Virus record (IMG/VR): IMGVR_UViG_3300050119_000072
Span: 1 to 64,000 of that record
Strand: one strand, 5' to 3'
Length of the DNA stretch: 64,000 bases
Origin: a virus
Shown: positions 30,944 to 40,102 of the stretch, piece after piece
How the letters are laid out: every line of letters begins with the position of its first letter
How positions within the stretch are numbered: the stretch's first letter is position 1
Translations under genes and position numbers: made by a program
The notes under the pieces: generated by a model
The model's input: the letters and a program-made list of their open reading frames with translations, nothing else
Told to the model about the DNA's origin: nothing
Databases searched by the model: none

Positions 30944-33439
30944 ATGCCAATTACGATAAACCAGAATGCCGTCCCACCGGGCGAGGACGGCTTGACCAAT
31001 GGCGCCGGCTACGAGAACGACGCGGCCGCGCAGGCTGAGCATCCGGACGGCAACGACACCACCACCTCGCGGCCCAGTATCGACTTCCTTCAATTGGTCC
31101 GCGAGGCCGAGGATCAGTCGTCGCTCTATCAGGCGCAGGTCAACCGCACAGCATGGTCGCAATCCCTGCGCGCCTTCCACAACGAGCATTACGTCGGCTC
31201 AAAATACACCAAGCCGGAATGGCGCGGCAGATCCCGCCTGTTTGTGCCAAAGACGCGCGCCGCAGTGCGCAAGGATGGCGCCGCGGTCGCGGCCTCGATG
31301 TTCAACAACATCGACGCCATCAACTGCCTGGCCGGCAATGACGGCGATCCCGTACAGCGCGCATCGGCCGCGCTCATGGAGGAACTGGTCAACTACCGGA
31401 CCAACCGGTCGTCGGGCAAAGCGGCGCTGCCGTGGTTCCTGGTCTCGATGGGCTGCCGGCAGGATTCGGTGCTCACCGGCGTTTGCCTATCAAAGCAAAG
31501 CTGGAAGCAGACATGGCGCAAGACCGGCGCCACCCGCGCGCACGAACTCAATCCCGCGACGAACGTCTATGAGGAACGCGAGCGCGCTCACTATTCGCTC
31601 GATATCGACCGGCCCGACATGCAGGGCATCCCGGCGGAGAACTATTGCATCGATCCGGCCGCGGACTGGACCAATCCGGCGCAAACAGCGGCCTATCTTC
31701 TCATCAAATGGCCGATGCAGATTGACGAAATTCGCGAGAAGCAGGACGCGCCGGTCAATCCATGGAACGAAGTCGACGAGTCGGTGCTGAAAAGCTCGGT
31801 CGAGAACACCAAGTTTGACGCCTCTGCAATCCGCCGCGCGCGAGAAATGGGCCTCGATCGATACGACGAAACCCAGACCGGCATGACCTTCCAAATCGTG
31901 TGGGTCTATGAAGTCTTTATGCGGGTCGAGGGCGAGGATTATACCTTCTACTCGGTCGGCGATAAGGACTTTCTGACCAACCCCAAGCCCGTCAGCGAGG
32001 TTTACCCGGAGCAATTCGGCGAGCGACCGCTTGCCTTGGGCTACGGCGCGCTCGAAGCGCACCGCATTTACCCCATGGCGCCGGTCGAGTCGTGGCAGCC
32101 ATTGCAAATCGAGACCAACGATATCCGCAATCTGGCCTTGGACGCGACCAAGCAGAACGTAATGCCGATCTCGAAGGTGAGACGCGGTCGCCAGATCGAC
32201 CTCGACCAGGTGCGCAGGCGCTCGGCGGGGGCCTCGATCATCGTCACGGACCCCACCGACGTCACATGGGAGACGCCGCCGCAGCTAGGGCAGGCCCCGG
32301 TGGAAATGGGGCGCGAGCTTGGCCTCGAGTTTGACGACCTCTCCGGCCAGCAGAACTACGGCACGGTCGAAAACAACAACGCCCTTGGCAAGACCTTGGG
32401 CGGCTTGAAGCTTGCGGCTGGTTCCGCCAACGCTGTGCAGGAATACGATATCCGGGTCTGGATCGAGACATGGGCGCAGCCAGCGCTGTCTCAAGTCGTG
32501 CGCCTCGAACAATACTACGAGAGCAGCGCCAAGGTGCTCGGCTTGTGCGGGCAGAAGGCAAAGCTCCTGCAAAAGTATGGCGTCAGCGCCATCACCAACG
32601 AACTGCTGGAAAACGAGATCACCGTCCGCGTTTCGGTCGGGCTTGGCGCCGGCGATCCCCAGCAGCGCCTAGCCAAGTTTCAATCGGCGACGCAAGTCGT
32701 CGCCCCATTGCTGGCGCAGACCAAGGAATTCCAGTCAGGCCAAGTCGAACTCAATTGGGAAGCTGTGGCAGAGGAAGTGTTTGGCGCGGCCGGCTATCAC
32801 GACGGCGGCTCGCGCTTCTTCAAGGACAACGGCGCGCCGGCGCAGAACCCCACCGCCGCCCTCAATATCCAGAAGCTGCAATCGGAAATCGAGAAAAACG
32901 ACCGGATGGGCAAGGGGTCATTGCTCACGGGCCTTGCCAACGTCGCGAAGGTCGCGCTGGGCAAGAAAGACTTGGAAGCGAGCACCGTCGATATGCTCAT
33001 GGGGCACCAGGAGACGGCGCGGCAGATGGGTCAGGCGCACGGTCACCAGACTAACCAGACGCGGCTTGCCGCCATGGAACACGGCCACCGTCACGGCATG
33101 GCCATCAACGAACATCGCCGCAGCTTGACCAACGACGCGCATTCGCGCGCCCAGGCCGAGCGCGAATTTCAGCAGAATCAGTCTGACGCTGCTGGTGGGG
33201 GTGCGGGGATGGATGGTGCCGAGGCGGGAAGCGGGCCTTCCGGCCCCGCTCCGGCCGCACCGTCTAGCGCGGGTGCTCCGGCCTCGCCCTCTGCATCCCC
33301 ACCTCCCGACCATGCAATGCTCGCCCAACTACTTGCGGCCGGGCACCTGCAATTCACGCGCGGCCCTGACGGTCGCATATCCGGCATAGCGATGCCGCCG
33401 CAGCGCGCGCTCCCGCCGCCGCAACCAGCACAGCAATAG
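30944..33439 (+). CDS. Portal protein
   Basis: An 831 aa protein. Residues about 40-110 (LYQAQVNRTAWSQSLRAFHNEHYVGSKY, then WRGRSRLFVPKTRAAVRKDGAAVAASMF) and about 230-560 follow the pattern of large podoviral portal proteins, with the long helical C-terminus ending in a Gln/Ala/Gly-rich tail. Twelve copies would form the vertex ring through which DNA enters and leaves. The tail (residues about 725-831) is Pro/Ala-rich and probably disordered. ATG 30944 has no good SD; GTG 30884 is in frame but its SD overlaps it. Confidence 0.85.
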   Translation: MPITINQNAVPPGEDGLTNGAGYENDAAAQAEHPDGNDTTTSRPSIDFLQLVREAEDQSSLYQAQVNRTAWSQSLRAFHNEHYVGSKYTKPEWRGRSRLFVPKTRAAVRKDGAAVAASMFNNIDAINCLAGNDGDPVQRASAALMEELVNYRTNRSSGKAALPWFLVSMGCRQDSVLTGVCLSKQSWKQTWRKTGATRAHELNPATNVYEERERAHYSLDIDRPDMQGIPAENYCIDPAADWTNPAQTAAYLLIKWPMQIDEIREKQDAPVNPWNEVDESVLKSSVENTKFDASAIRRAREMGLDRYDETQTGMTFQIVWVYEVFMRVEGEDYTFYSVGDKDFLTNPKPVSEVYPEQFGERPLALGYGALEAHRIYPMAPVESWQPLQIETNDIRNLALDATKQNVMPISKVRRGRQIDLDQVRRRSAGASIIVTDPTDVTWETPPQLGQAPVEMGRELGLEFDDLSGQQNYGTVENNNALGKTLGGLKLAAGSANAVQEYDIRVWIETWAQPALSQVVRLEQYYESSAKVLGLCGQKAKLLQKYGVSAITNELLENEITVRVSVGLGAGDPQQRLAKFQSATQVVAPLLAQTKEFQSGQVELNWEAVAEEVFGAAGYHDGGSRFFKDNGAPAQNPTAALNIQKLQSEIEKNDRMGKGSLLTGLANVAKVALGKKDLEASTVDMLMGHQETARQMGQAHGHQTNQTRLAAMEHGHRHGMAINEHRRSLTNDAHSRAQAEREFQQNQSDAAGGGAGMDGAEAGSGPSGPAPAAPSSAGAPASPSASPPPDHAMLAQLLAAGHLQFTRGPDGRISGIAMPPQRALPPPQPAQQ

Positions 33440-33447
33440 AGGACGAC

Positions 33448-33879
33448 ATGGCAGATTTTGGCGTCGGCAATAACACATTGGCCCCGACGATTGGGCAGCC
33501 ACAAACGGTCGTCGATAGCGGCGCGATTATCACGCTCACCAATGCCGGCGCTGGAACGACCAATAGCGCTGACCAGGAAAACAATGGCGGCCGTGGTCTT
33601 GCCGTCGTGCTCGATATCACCGCCAATTCCGGGACTATCGACGTCACGCTCAACATTCAGGTCAAGGACAAGGCGTCCGGCAAATATATCACGTTACTGT
33701 CGTCCGTCTCAAAAACGGCCACCGGGACATACCGGTACGTGGTCTATCCGACCATTACCGCGTCAGCCAATTTGATTGCGCAAGACGTTCTGCCGGAAAT
33801 CTGGCGCCTGCAAGTCGTATGCGGCGCCGGCTCATCCCCGCAGGTCACCTTGACCGCCGGCGCGTGCGTCATCCCCTAA
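33448..33879 (+). CDS. Small beta-sandwich-like putative virion protein
   Basis: A 143 aa strand-rich protein (VVDSGAIITLTNAGAGTTN, GLAVVLDITANSGTIDVTLN, TYRYVVYPTIT). No catalytic residues. The gene follows the portal and precedes a glycosyltransferase, the same arrangement as at 36325. Likely surface decoration; inferred. Confidence 0.55.
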   Translation: MADFGVGNNTLAPTIGQPQTVVDSGAIITLTNAGAGTTNSADQENNGGRGLAVVLDITANSGTIDVTLNIQVKDKASGKYITLLSSVSKTATGTYRYVVYPTITASANLIAQDVLPEIWRLQVVCGAGSSPQVTLTAGACVIP

Positions 33880-33894
33880 CGCTGGAAACGCTGA

Positions 33895-35424
33895 ATGCGA
33901 GAGGAAACCCGCGACCTCACCATCGGCGAAGCGCTCGACCTCGGCTGCCAGATGGCGCTGGCAGGCCGCAATCTCGATGCCATCGGGCTCTTCAAAGGCG
34001 TCCTCATCCATGAGCCGGAGAACTTTGAGGCGATGGAGCGGCTCGGCTCATCCCTCTTCGAGCTCAAGCGCTACCACGAAGCGCTGTATTATTTCTGGCG
34101 CGGCCGCAAGCTATGCCGCCGCCATCCGCTCGCCCTGACCAATTACGGGCTCACCGTCTCCCAGCTTGGGCACTGGGAGGAAGGGTTGGCCGAGCTTCAA
34201 AAAGCCGTTGCCATCATCGAGCGCGGCAAGCATGAGGTCGCGCCGGCGGTCAAGTCCTTGGTCTACAACAACCTGGGCAACGCCTTGCAGCGGGTCGAGA
34301 AATTCGCGGAAGCGCTCGCCTACCTCGACAAAGGCATTGCGCTCAACCCGCAGGATCACTTCCCGCACTACAATCGCGGCGTCGCGCTCCTGCGACTCAA
34401 CCGGCACAAGGAAGCGGTCGCGTCTCTAGATCGTTGCCTGACGCTCAAGCCAAACGACCAGGAGGCGCTTTACAATCGGTCCATGGGGCGCCTGCTGCTC
34501 GGCGACATGCAAGGCGGCTTTGCCGACTACGATGCTCGGCTGCTGACCTCTGAGAACACCGTCGTCAACCTTGGTCTGCCGGCGGACAAGAAGTGGGACG
34601 GTGGCGACCTCGCCGGCAAGACCATCCTTGTGCACTGCGAGCAAGGGCTTGGCGACGATATCCAGTTTCTGCGGTTCCTGCCGGCGCTGCGCGAGAAGAA
34701 CCCCGCGCGAATCCTGCTGGTGCCGCACTCAGCCATCACGCCAATGATCGCTCCGATGGAGGGCATGACCATCCGGCCCTCTGGCGTCCCAATCGACTTC
34801 GGAGAATTCGATTGCTGGGTAGCGCTGATGTCGCTCCCGCACTACCTCGGGCTGGATCAGGAGACATTGCTGCCGGCTTCGTGGCAGCCCGTTATCGAAC
34901 CCTCGCGGATCGCCGCATGGCGCATGAAGCTGGACCTTGACGCGAAGCGCCTCAAGGTCGGGGTGTGCTGGGCCGGCAACTGGCTCCATAAAAACGACAA
35001 GCATCGCTCAATCCCCTTGGCCAAGTTTGCGCCATTGTTCGACGCGATGGGTGTCACCTTCGTCAGCCTGCAACAGTTGCGCCCTGGCGAGAACAAGGAA
35101 TTTGATACGCTGGTCGCGAACAACACGGACCTGCGCTCGTTCTACTTCGACGACTTTCGCGACACTGCGGCAGCCATGCTCAATCTCGACATGGTGATAT
35201 CGGTAGATACGTCAGTGGCTCATCTTGCGGCGACGCTCGGCATCCCGACCAAAGTGCTGGTTCCTGCCTTCGGAACCGATTGGCGATGGGGACTGGGGCG
35301 CTCTGACTCGCCATGGTATCGGTCGGCCACCATTTATCGACAGCCGAAAGTCGGAGATTGGGTCTCCGTCATCGACAAGCTTCGCGCCGAATTGACGCGC
35401 CAAGCCATGATCTGGCCCGCATGA
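33895..35424 (+). CDS. TPR-glycosyltransferase
   Basis: A 509 aa protein. About residues 5-215 hold TPR units (for example FKGVLIHEPENFEAMERLGSSL, YHEALYYFWRG, YHNLGN-like VYNNLGNALQRVEKFAEALAYLDKGI). About residues 220-505 form a GT-B-like glycosyltransferase: ILVHCEQGLGDDIQFLRFLPAL, VGVCWAGNWLHKNDKHRSI, VISVDTSVAHLAATLGIPTKVLVPA. The pattern resembles GT9/heptosyltransferase-like domains joined to TPR, a common bacterial type that glycosylates proteins or surface sugars. A paralogue is at 37648. Confidence 0.8.
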   Translation: MREETRDLTIGEALDLGCQMALAGRNLDAIGLFKGVLIHEPENFEAMERLGSSLFELKRYHEALYYFWRGRKLCRRHPLALTNYGLTVSQLGHWEEGLAELQKAVAIIERGKHEVAPAVKSLVYNNLGNALQRVEKFAEALAYLDKGIALNPQDHFPHYNRGVALLRLNRHKEAVASLDRCLTLKPNDQEALYNRSMGRLLLGDMQGGFADYDARLLTSENTVVNLGLPADKKWDGGDLAGKTILVHCEQGLGDDIQFLRFLPALREKNPARILLVPHSAITPMIAPMEGMTIRPSGVPIDFGEFDCWVALMSLPHYLGLDQETLLPASWQPVIEPSRIAAWRMKLDLDAKRLKVGVCWAGNWLHKNDKHRSIPLAKFAPLFDAMGVTFVSLQQLRPGENKEFDTLVANNTDLRSFYFDDFRDTAAAMLNLDMVISVDTSVAHLAATLGIPTKVLVPAFGTDWRWGLGRSDSPWYRSATIYRQPKVGDWVSVIDKLRAELTRQAMIWPA

Positions 35425-36209
35425 TGGCAAAGCTCGATCTGCGGACGGTTACCCTCGTCGCCGTAGAAACAAGGGCGCATGAATTGATGCGCATGGCGAT
35501 CGACGATTGCCTGGCGCTGGCCGACTTCGGCGGCATCCTGATCTGCTCGGATAACTTCAAGCACCTCAATGTGCTCGGCGCGGACCTTGTGCAGGTCAAG
35601 GATTGGCCGGAGAAGGTCGGCTGGTCGCGCTATTTCTGGCAGGGCGTCGGGCAACACGTGCACACGCCGTACACGCTCAATATCCAATGGGATAGCTGGA
35701 TCTGGTGTCCGGCGATGTGGTTCCCGGAATACCTCGATTACGACTACATCGGCGCGCCCTGGTGGCACGAAGATGGGCTCAACGTCGGCAACGGCGGGTT
35801 CTGCATCCGGTCGAAGCGGTTGCTCGACTACATGGCGAGGCACAGCGAGACCTTCCCGATCACCACCAGCAATGACGACGCTCTGGTTTGCCGCACCTAT
35901 CGCAGGAAGCTAGAACAAGAGGGCTTCCGCTGGGCGCCGGAAGGCTTGGCCTTCCAGTTCTCGCTCGAATGTCCGCGCGACGTGCTCATCAACAACGAGC
36001 TAAAAACCTCGATCCCTCTGCCAGACCTGCCGCATTTCGGGTTTCACGGAATGCACGCATGGCCGTTTGTGCTCAATGAGAACGCGCTGGTAAAGCGCAC
36101 GCTGCTGGCGCTCTCGAACAAGTACATTCGCAATACCCGTATGCCGGGCCAACTCTTCAATATGGCCCCATGGCTCGCGCCGCTCGTCGGCGCTGAACTC
36201 GCCTCTTAA
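35421..36209 (+). CDS. DUF5672-like protein (putative sugar transferase)
   Basis: A 262 aa protein that begins with MAKLDLRTVTLVAVETRAHELMRMAIDDCLALADFGGILICSD and contains WIWCPAMWFPEYLDYDYIGAPWW, then NVGNGGFCIRSKRLLDYM and FSLECPRDV. The order YDYIGAPW...VGNGGFSLRS fits the DUF5672 family, often annotated as a carbohydrate-active enzyme. Start 35421 overlaps the previous stop as ATGA (ATG 35424 is also possible). Confidence 0.75.
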   Translation: MMAKLDLRTVTLVAVETRAHELMRMAIDDCLALADFGGILICSDNFKHLNVLGADLVQVKDWPEKVGWSRYFWQGVGQHVHTPYTLNIQWDSWIWCPAMWFPEYLDYDYIGAPWWHEDGLNVGNGGFCIRSKRLLDYMARHSETFPITTSNDDALVCRTYRRKLEQEGFRWAPEGLAFQFSLECPRDVLINNELKTSIPLPDLPHFGFHGMHAWPFVLNENALVKRTLLALSNKYIRNTRMPGQLFNMAPWLAPLVGAELAS

Positions 36210-36324
36210 TCCGTCGTCGATAGAGCTTCGGGGAGATATCCCCCGTGAGAACGGCGCAGCGCGCCGCGTTACGCAGCATTGCGCTGCACCACCACACCCC
36301 AGACCAAACAAGAAGGAATATCGC

Positions 36325-36795
36325 ATGGCCTATTATGCGCTCTCGGGCACTCAAGCTACCGTCACATCAGCCTACAAAGGCGTTGCTGCTACTTGGTGCC
36401 CGGCCACCGTGCGCCGTGCCAAATGGTACGAATTCACGCTTGGCGCGACCGCCAATCCGAACGCGACCGACACCTATTTGCAGTTCGACATTTCACGCTT
36501 GTCCGGCACCACATCGCTCGCCGGCACCGCGCTCACGCCGAATCCGCTCGATCCGGCCGACCAGGCTGCGGCGACGCTCGCCGCCGGCAACCTGACCACG
36601 GAGGTCAATTCGGCCATCCTGGGTGTCTCGCTCTACAACACCGGCATCAACCAGCGCGCCACGACCCGCTGGATTGCGGCGCAGGAATCGCAATTCCTGA
36701 TCTCGCCGGCGACGGCTCAGAACGGCCTGGAACTGCGGGTTCAGTCCTCGACGTTTGCTTCGACCTGCGATGGCCAAGTGAGTTTTGTGGAATAG
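36325..36795 (+). CDS. Small beta-rich putative virion protein, 156 aa
   Basis: Starts MAYYALSGTQATVTSAYKGVAATWCPATVRR; strands dominate and Cys residues are few. AAGGAA lies upstream. It immediately precedes an FkbM methyltransferase gene. Candidate decoration or tail accessory protein. Confidence 0.55.
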   Translation: MAYYALSGTQATVTSAYKGVAATWCPATVRRAKWYEFTLGATANPNATDTYLQFDISRLSGTTSLAGTALTPNPLDPADQAAATLAAGNLTTEVNSAILGVSLYNTGINQRATTRWIAAQESQFLISPATAQNGLELRVQSSTFASTCDGQVSFVE

Positions 36796-36850
36796 GCCGT
36801 AGCGATTCGGTAACCAAGTCTGGGTATCCCAATCAAAAGGAAGCCCAGAC

Positions 36851-37651
36851 ATGGCCCAGCGCGTCAAGACACCTTTTGTCCTCGCATCTACCGCGCATGG
36901 GCCGGTGATCTTAAACCACCTCGATTTTCGCCAGTTGGATAAGGGCGGCGTCGAGCTTGGCGTCGGTCTCGATATCCTCGTCCACGGCGAATTCGATCTG
37001 CCGCTAATCTCCATGACCTGCGGCGCGCTGGAAATACGCCGGCGCGAACGCGGGGCTGGCGTCGTCGCGCTCGATTGCGGCGCCAACATCGGGATTTACA
37101 CGCTCGAATGGGCGCGAAGAATGGAAGGCTGGGGCCGCGTCCTAGCCTTTGAGCCGCAAGAGCGAATCTATTACGCCCTTGCCGGCAATATCGCGCTCAA
37201 CAACCTGTTCAACGCCCAAGCGATCAATAGCGCTATCGGTGCCAAGCGTGACGTCATCGATATGCGTGTGCCGGATTACTGTGTGCCGGGCCAGTTTGGC
37301 GGCCTATCGCTGAATGGCCGACTTGAAATTGGGCAAGAAGTTACGACGTTGGCTCCGCTTCAAGTCATCCCGATCGATGATCTTGGGCTGCGTCGCGTTG
37401 ATTTCATCAAACTCGATATCGAGGGGATGGAGCCGGACGCGCTCGCCGGCGCCCGCAAGACCATCGAGACCAGCAAGCCATTTATGCTGGTAGAGTGGAT
37501 CAAATGCGGCAAAGAGCCGATTGAGGCGTTCATGGCCTCTGTAAGCTTTGAGACCGTCACGCTCGGCATGAATTTGCTGTGCGGGCCGGCCGGCAATGAA
37601 TTCACGGCGCGCATGCGGGAATTGTCCGAGCAGCGGGCAGTGCCGCAATGA
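36851..37651 (+). CDS. FkbM-family methyltransferase
   Basis: A 266 aa protein. The SAM site reads VVALDCGANIGIYTLEWARR (motif I, about residues 73-92), with AFEPQERIYYAL (motif II) and a C-terminal VDFIKLDIEGMEPDALAGARKTI. These are FkbM hallmarks. The family adds methyl groups to sugar hydroxyls, so this enzyme would cap glycans made by the neighbouring glycosyltransferases. ATGA overlap with the next gene. Substrate not determinable from sequence. Confidence 0.88.
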   Translation: MAQRVKTPFVLASTAHGPVILNHLDFRQLDKGGVELGVGLDILVHGEFDLPLISMTCGALEIRRRERGAGVVALDCGANIGIYTLEWARRMEGWGRVLAFEPQERIYYALAGNIALNNLFNAQAINSAIGAKRDVIDMRVPDYCVPGQFGGLSLNGRLEIGQEVTTLAPLQVIPIDDLGLRRVDFIKLDIEGMEPDALAGARKTIETSKPFMLVEWIKCGKEPIEAFMASVSFETVTLGMNLLCGPAGNEFTARMRELSEQRAVPQ

Positions 37652-39072
37652 GCGAGTTAGCCGAACGCCTCTTTGAGCAGGCTTTGACCGCCATCCGCGG
37701 GCGCGCCACCGATCACGCCAAGGCGCTTCTGGTCGAGGTGATTAAGCTCAAGCCGGAAATGTACGAGGCCTGGTTGCTTCGCGGCAATCTGCTTCACTCG
37801 ACCGAGCAGCCGTTCGAGGCGCTTTTACATTACGACCGCGCCATATCGATCAACGGCAAGCGCCACGATGCCTGGAACAATCGCGGGCTGGCGTTTGGCG
37901 ATATCGGCATGTTTGCCGCTGCCGAAGATTGCTTCCGCAAGTCGCTTGCGATTGCGCCGTCGGTCGAGCCCCACATGGGCTTGGCCAATATGTTCTGCAC
38001 GCTCATGCGGCTTGAGGACGCGGCTACCGAATATCGGGCCGCAATCTCCATCGAGCGAAACCCGGAAGCCAGTTTCAATCTGGGTGTCACGTTGCTTGGC
38101 CTTGGCCAATGGGACGAGGGCTTTGGCGAATACGAACAGCGCTGGCTCAATACGCCGATGCCGCCGCGGGCCTATCGGGATTATCCGAAATGGACTGGCG
38201 AGGATTTGACCGGCAAGCGCATTGTGCTTTACCCGGAGCAAGGGTACGGCGACGAGATCATGGCGCTGCGGTTTGCAGGTCTGCTTACACAGCGCTACCC
38301 CATCGCGGAAATCGTCGTTCAGGCGCGCGGGCCGATGCTGCGGCTGGTCAAAGGCAACAGTGCGTTTATCGAGTACGTGGTGCCGATGCACGCCGACGAA
38401 CAGCCGGCAGCCGATTTTTCGTGCCCGCTGCTCGATGTTCCGATGGTGCTGGGCCTCACGCCCAAAGACGCTCCATTCATGGGGCAGTGGACGAAATATC
38501 TGCGAGCGCCGGATCAGCGCATGGTGGACACCTGGCGCAAGCGGCTCAAAGCCAATTTGCCGCCGGGCCTCAATGTCGGGCTGTGCTGGTCGTCCGGTTC
38601 GCACATGAACACCGCCAAGGCTTCGGCCTTGATGAAATCCATTCCACTACCCCGGTTAAAAGGTCTCGCGTTGCCGGGTGTAAATCTAATCTCGCTGCAA
38701 AAGCCTGCCGAGACTATTCCTAACGGGTTTCCGATCACGGCAGATTGGATCGATGATTGCCACGACTTTGCGGATACTGCGGCGCTAATCGAAGCGCTCG
38801 ATCTGGTGATATCGGTCGATACCTCCGTCGCGCACCTGGCCGGGGCGCTGGGCAAGCCGGTCTGGAATTTCGTGCGCTTTAGCGGCTACTGGCCGTGGCT
38901 GGCGCCAAGCCTATTGCCAAATCCACATAATGCGATCTGGTATCCGTCAATGCGGCTTTTACGCCAACCGGGCCTGAGTAATTGGGTCGGACCGATCGAG
39001 ACCGCGACCGCTTGGCTCAGGTCGGAAGTCGAGGCGTGGAAGCAACGCCCAGAGAGCAAAGCCTCCGCATGA
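37648..39072 (+). CDS. TPR-glycosyltransferase (paralogue of the 33895 protein)
   Basis: A 474 aa protein. TPR units cover about residues 1-170 (VEVIKLKPEMYEAWLLRGNLLHSTE-like). The catalytic half contains IVLYPEQGYGDEIMALRFAG, NVGLCWSSGSHMNTAKASA, VISVDTSVAHLAGALGKPVWNFV. The order matches the 33895 gene but with different residues (GYGDEI for GLGDDI), so it may use another sugar or acceptor. Overlaps the FkbM stop (ATGA) and the next start (ATGA). Confidence 0.8.
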   Translation: MSELAERLFEQALTAIRGRATDHAKALLVEVIKLKPEMYEAWLLRGNLLHSTEQPFEALLHYDRAISINGKRHDAWNNRGLAFGDIGMFAAAEDCFRKSLAIAPSVEPHMGLANMFCTLMRLEDAATEYRAAISIERNPEASFNLGVTLLGLGQWDEGFGEYEQRWLNTPMPPRAYRDYPKWTGEDLTGKRIVLYPEQGYGDEIMALRFAGLLTQRYPIAEIVVQARGPMLRLVKGNSAFIEYVVPMHADEQPAADFSCPLLDVPMVLGLTPKDAPFMGQWTKYLRAPDQRMVDTWRKRLKANLPPGLNVGLCWSSGSHMNTAKASALMKSIPLPRLKGLALPGVNLISLQKPAETIPNGFPITADWIDDCHDFADTAALIEALDLVISVDTSVAHLAGALGKPVWNFVRFSGYWPWLAPSLLPNPHNAIWYPSMRLLRQPGLSNWVGPIETATAWLRSEVEAWKQRPESKASA

Positions 39073-39437
39073 AAACCATGGTCATCACCATTGCCGATCC
39101 GGCCGACGGCGATCTGGTCATCGTGAACGCGGAAGCGCCGCGCGGCGGCAAAACCAGTGTTAAACACCGCGTCATTGGCGCTCGCCAGCGGCCAGTGCTC
39201 GACGAGCATGGCTTTGCTACGTCCGTCGAGGACGTGCCGGCACAGACCGCGCGCGATATAGCCGTAATCATGGCCGAACTGCTCACCGGCGGCTGGTTGC
39301 CGGGGCAGATGGAAGCCAAGCCAAAAGGTGACAACGGCGCACTTGTCGTCCATTGCACACAGGATTTTAGCGACCTCAAATTCTCGACTGAGGTGCACGG
39401 CGACGGCGGGACGAAAGCAACCTTGGAAGAATTCTGA
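39069..39437 (+). CDS. Unknown 122 aa protein
   Basis: Starts MKTMVITIADPADGDLVIVN by ATGA overlap. A helical middle (AQTARDIAVIMAELLTGGWLPGQ) and a beta-rich end. No match recognised. Confidence 0.6.
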   Translation: MKTMVITIADPADGDLVIVNAEAPRGGKTSVKHRVIGARQRPVLDEHGFATSVEDVPAQTARDIAVIMAELLTGGWLPGQMEAKPKGDNGALVVHCTQDFSDLKFSTEVHGDGGTKATLEEF

Positions 39438-39736
39438 TGCTGCGCGAAGGCGGCTACATCGTCACGACCGATCCAGACCCTACCAAGAGCAAGGGGCAAA
39501 AGGCGGTCGTGGAAATGTCAACCGTTACCTGCGGCCACAACGGCGAACTGGTCGCGGTGCCGGCGATGTGCAAGCCGGAAAATATGCCATACGAGCTTTG
39601 CTGGGGCTGCCGGCGGTTTATCTGTCGCCGCTGCGCCGCCGAAATGCACCGCACACTTAAGTGCGAAGTTATAGAGACCAAGCTTGAGCGCGAGGAAGAG
39701 CGGGCGCGGTTTGGGCGTAGTCTGGTGGGAGGATGA
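39437..39736 (+). CDS. Cys-rich unknown protein, 99 aa
   Basis: Contains CGH, MCKPEN and a CWGCRRFICRRC cluster (about residues 55-66), a plausible zinc-binding knuckle. ATG overlaps the previous stop by one base (TGATG). Function unknown. Confidence 0.6.
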   Translation: MLREGGYIVTTDPDPTKSKGQKAVVEMSTVTCGHNGELVAVPAMCKPENMPYELCWGCRRFICRRCAAEMHRTLKCEVIETKLEREEERARFGRSLVGG

Positions 39737-40032
39737 CCAAGATGAGCGCAGCAAGACGACAGCGTAAGGGCGTTCCTCAACCGGCTCCCGCAGGTCCGCA
39801 AGCGCCACCGGAACGCCGTGTCCCGGCGGTCAACTGCGCTGGCTGCAAGTTCGTCGATGCACTCAATGTGCAGCAACCATTCTGCCGCCGCTTTCCGGCC
39901 CAGCTTGTTGTCGTACCCCGCGTCAACGACGCCGACACCGGCGTGCGCAAGTTCTTTCCTATCGTCGATCTGATCTACGATTGGTGCGGCGAGCACGTGC
40001 CACAATCAACGCCGGATAAAACCGTCGGCTAG
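39733..40032 (+). CDS. Unknown 99 aa Cys-containing protein
   Basis: Basic Pro-rich start (SAARRQRKGVPQPAPAGPQAPP) then CAGCKFVDALNVQQPFCRRFP with a third and fourth Cys later (DWCGEH). Starts by ATGA overlap. Ends before a terminator, so last gene of this unit. Confidence 0.6.
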   Translation: MTKMSAARRQRKGVPQPAPAGPQAPPERRVPAVNCAGCKFVDALNVQQPFCRRFPAQLVVVPRVNDADTGVRKFFPIVDLIYDWCGEHVPQSTPDKTVG

Positions 40033-40058
40033 TTTGTCGTTTCATTCCACTGCGATCT

Positions 40059-40087
40059 AAGGCGCCTTTACCGGCGCCTTTTTCTTT
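40059..40087 (+). terminator. Rho-independent terminator
   Basis: AAGGCGCC (40059-40066), TTTACC loop, GGCGCCTT (40073-40080), then TTTCTTT. A GC stem with T-rich end; its core GGCGCC is shared with the terminator at 43095. Confidence 0.8.
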
Positions 40088-40102
40088 GGGCGGCCGCGAT
40101 CA

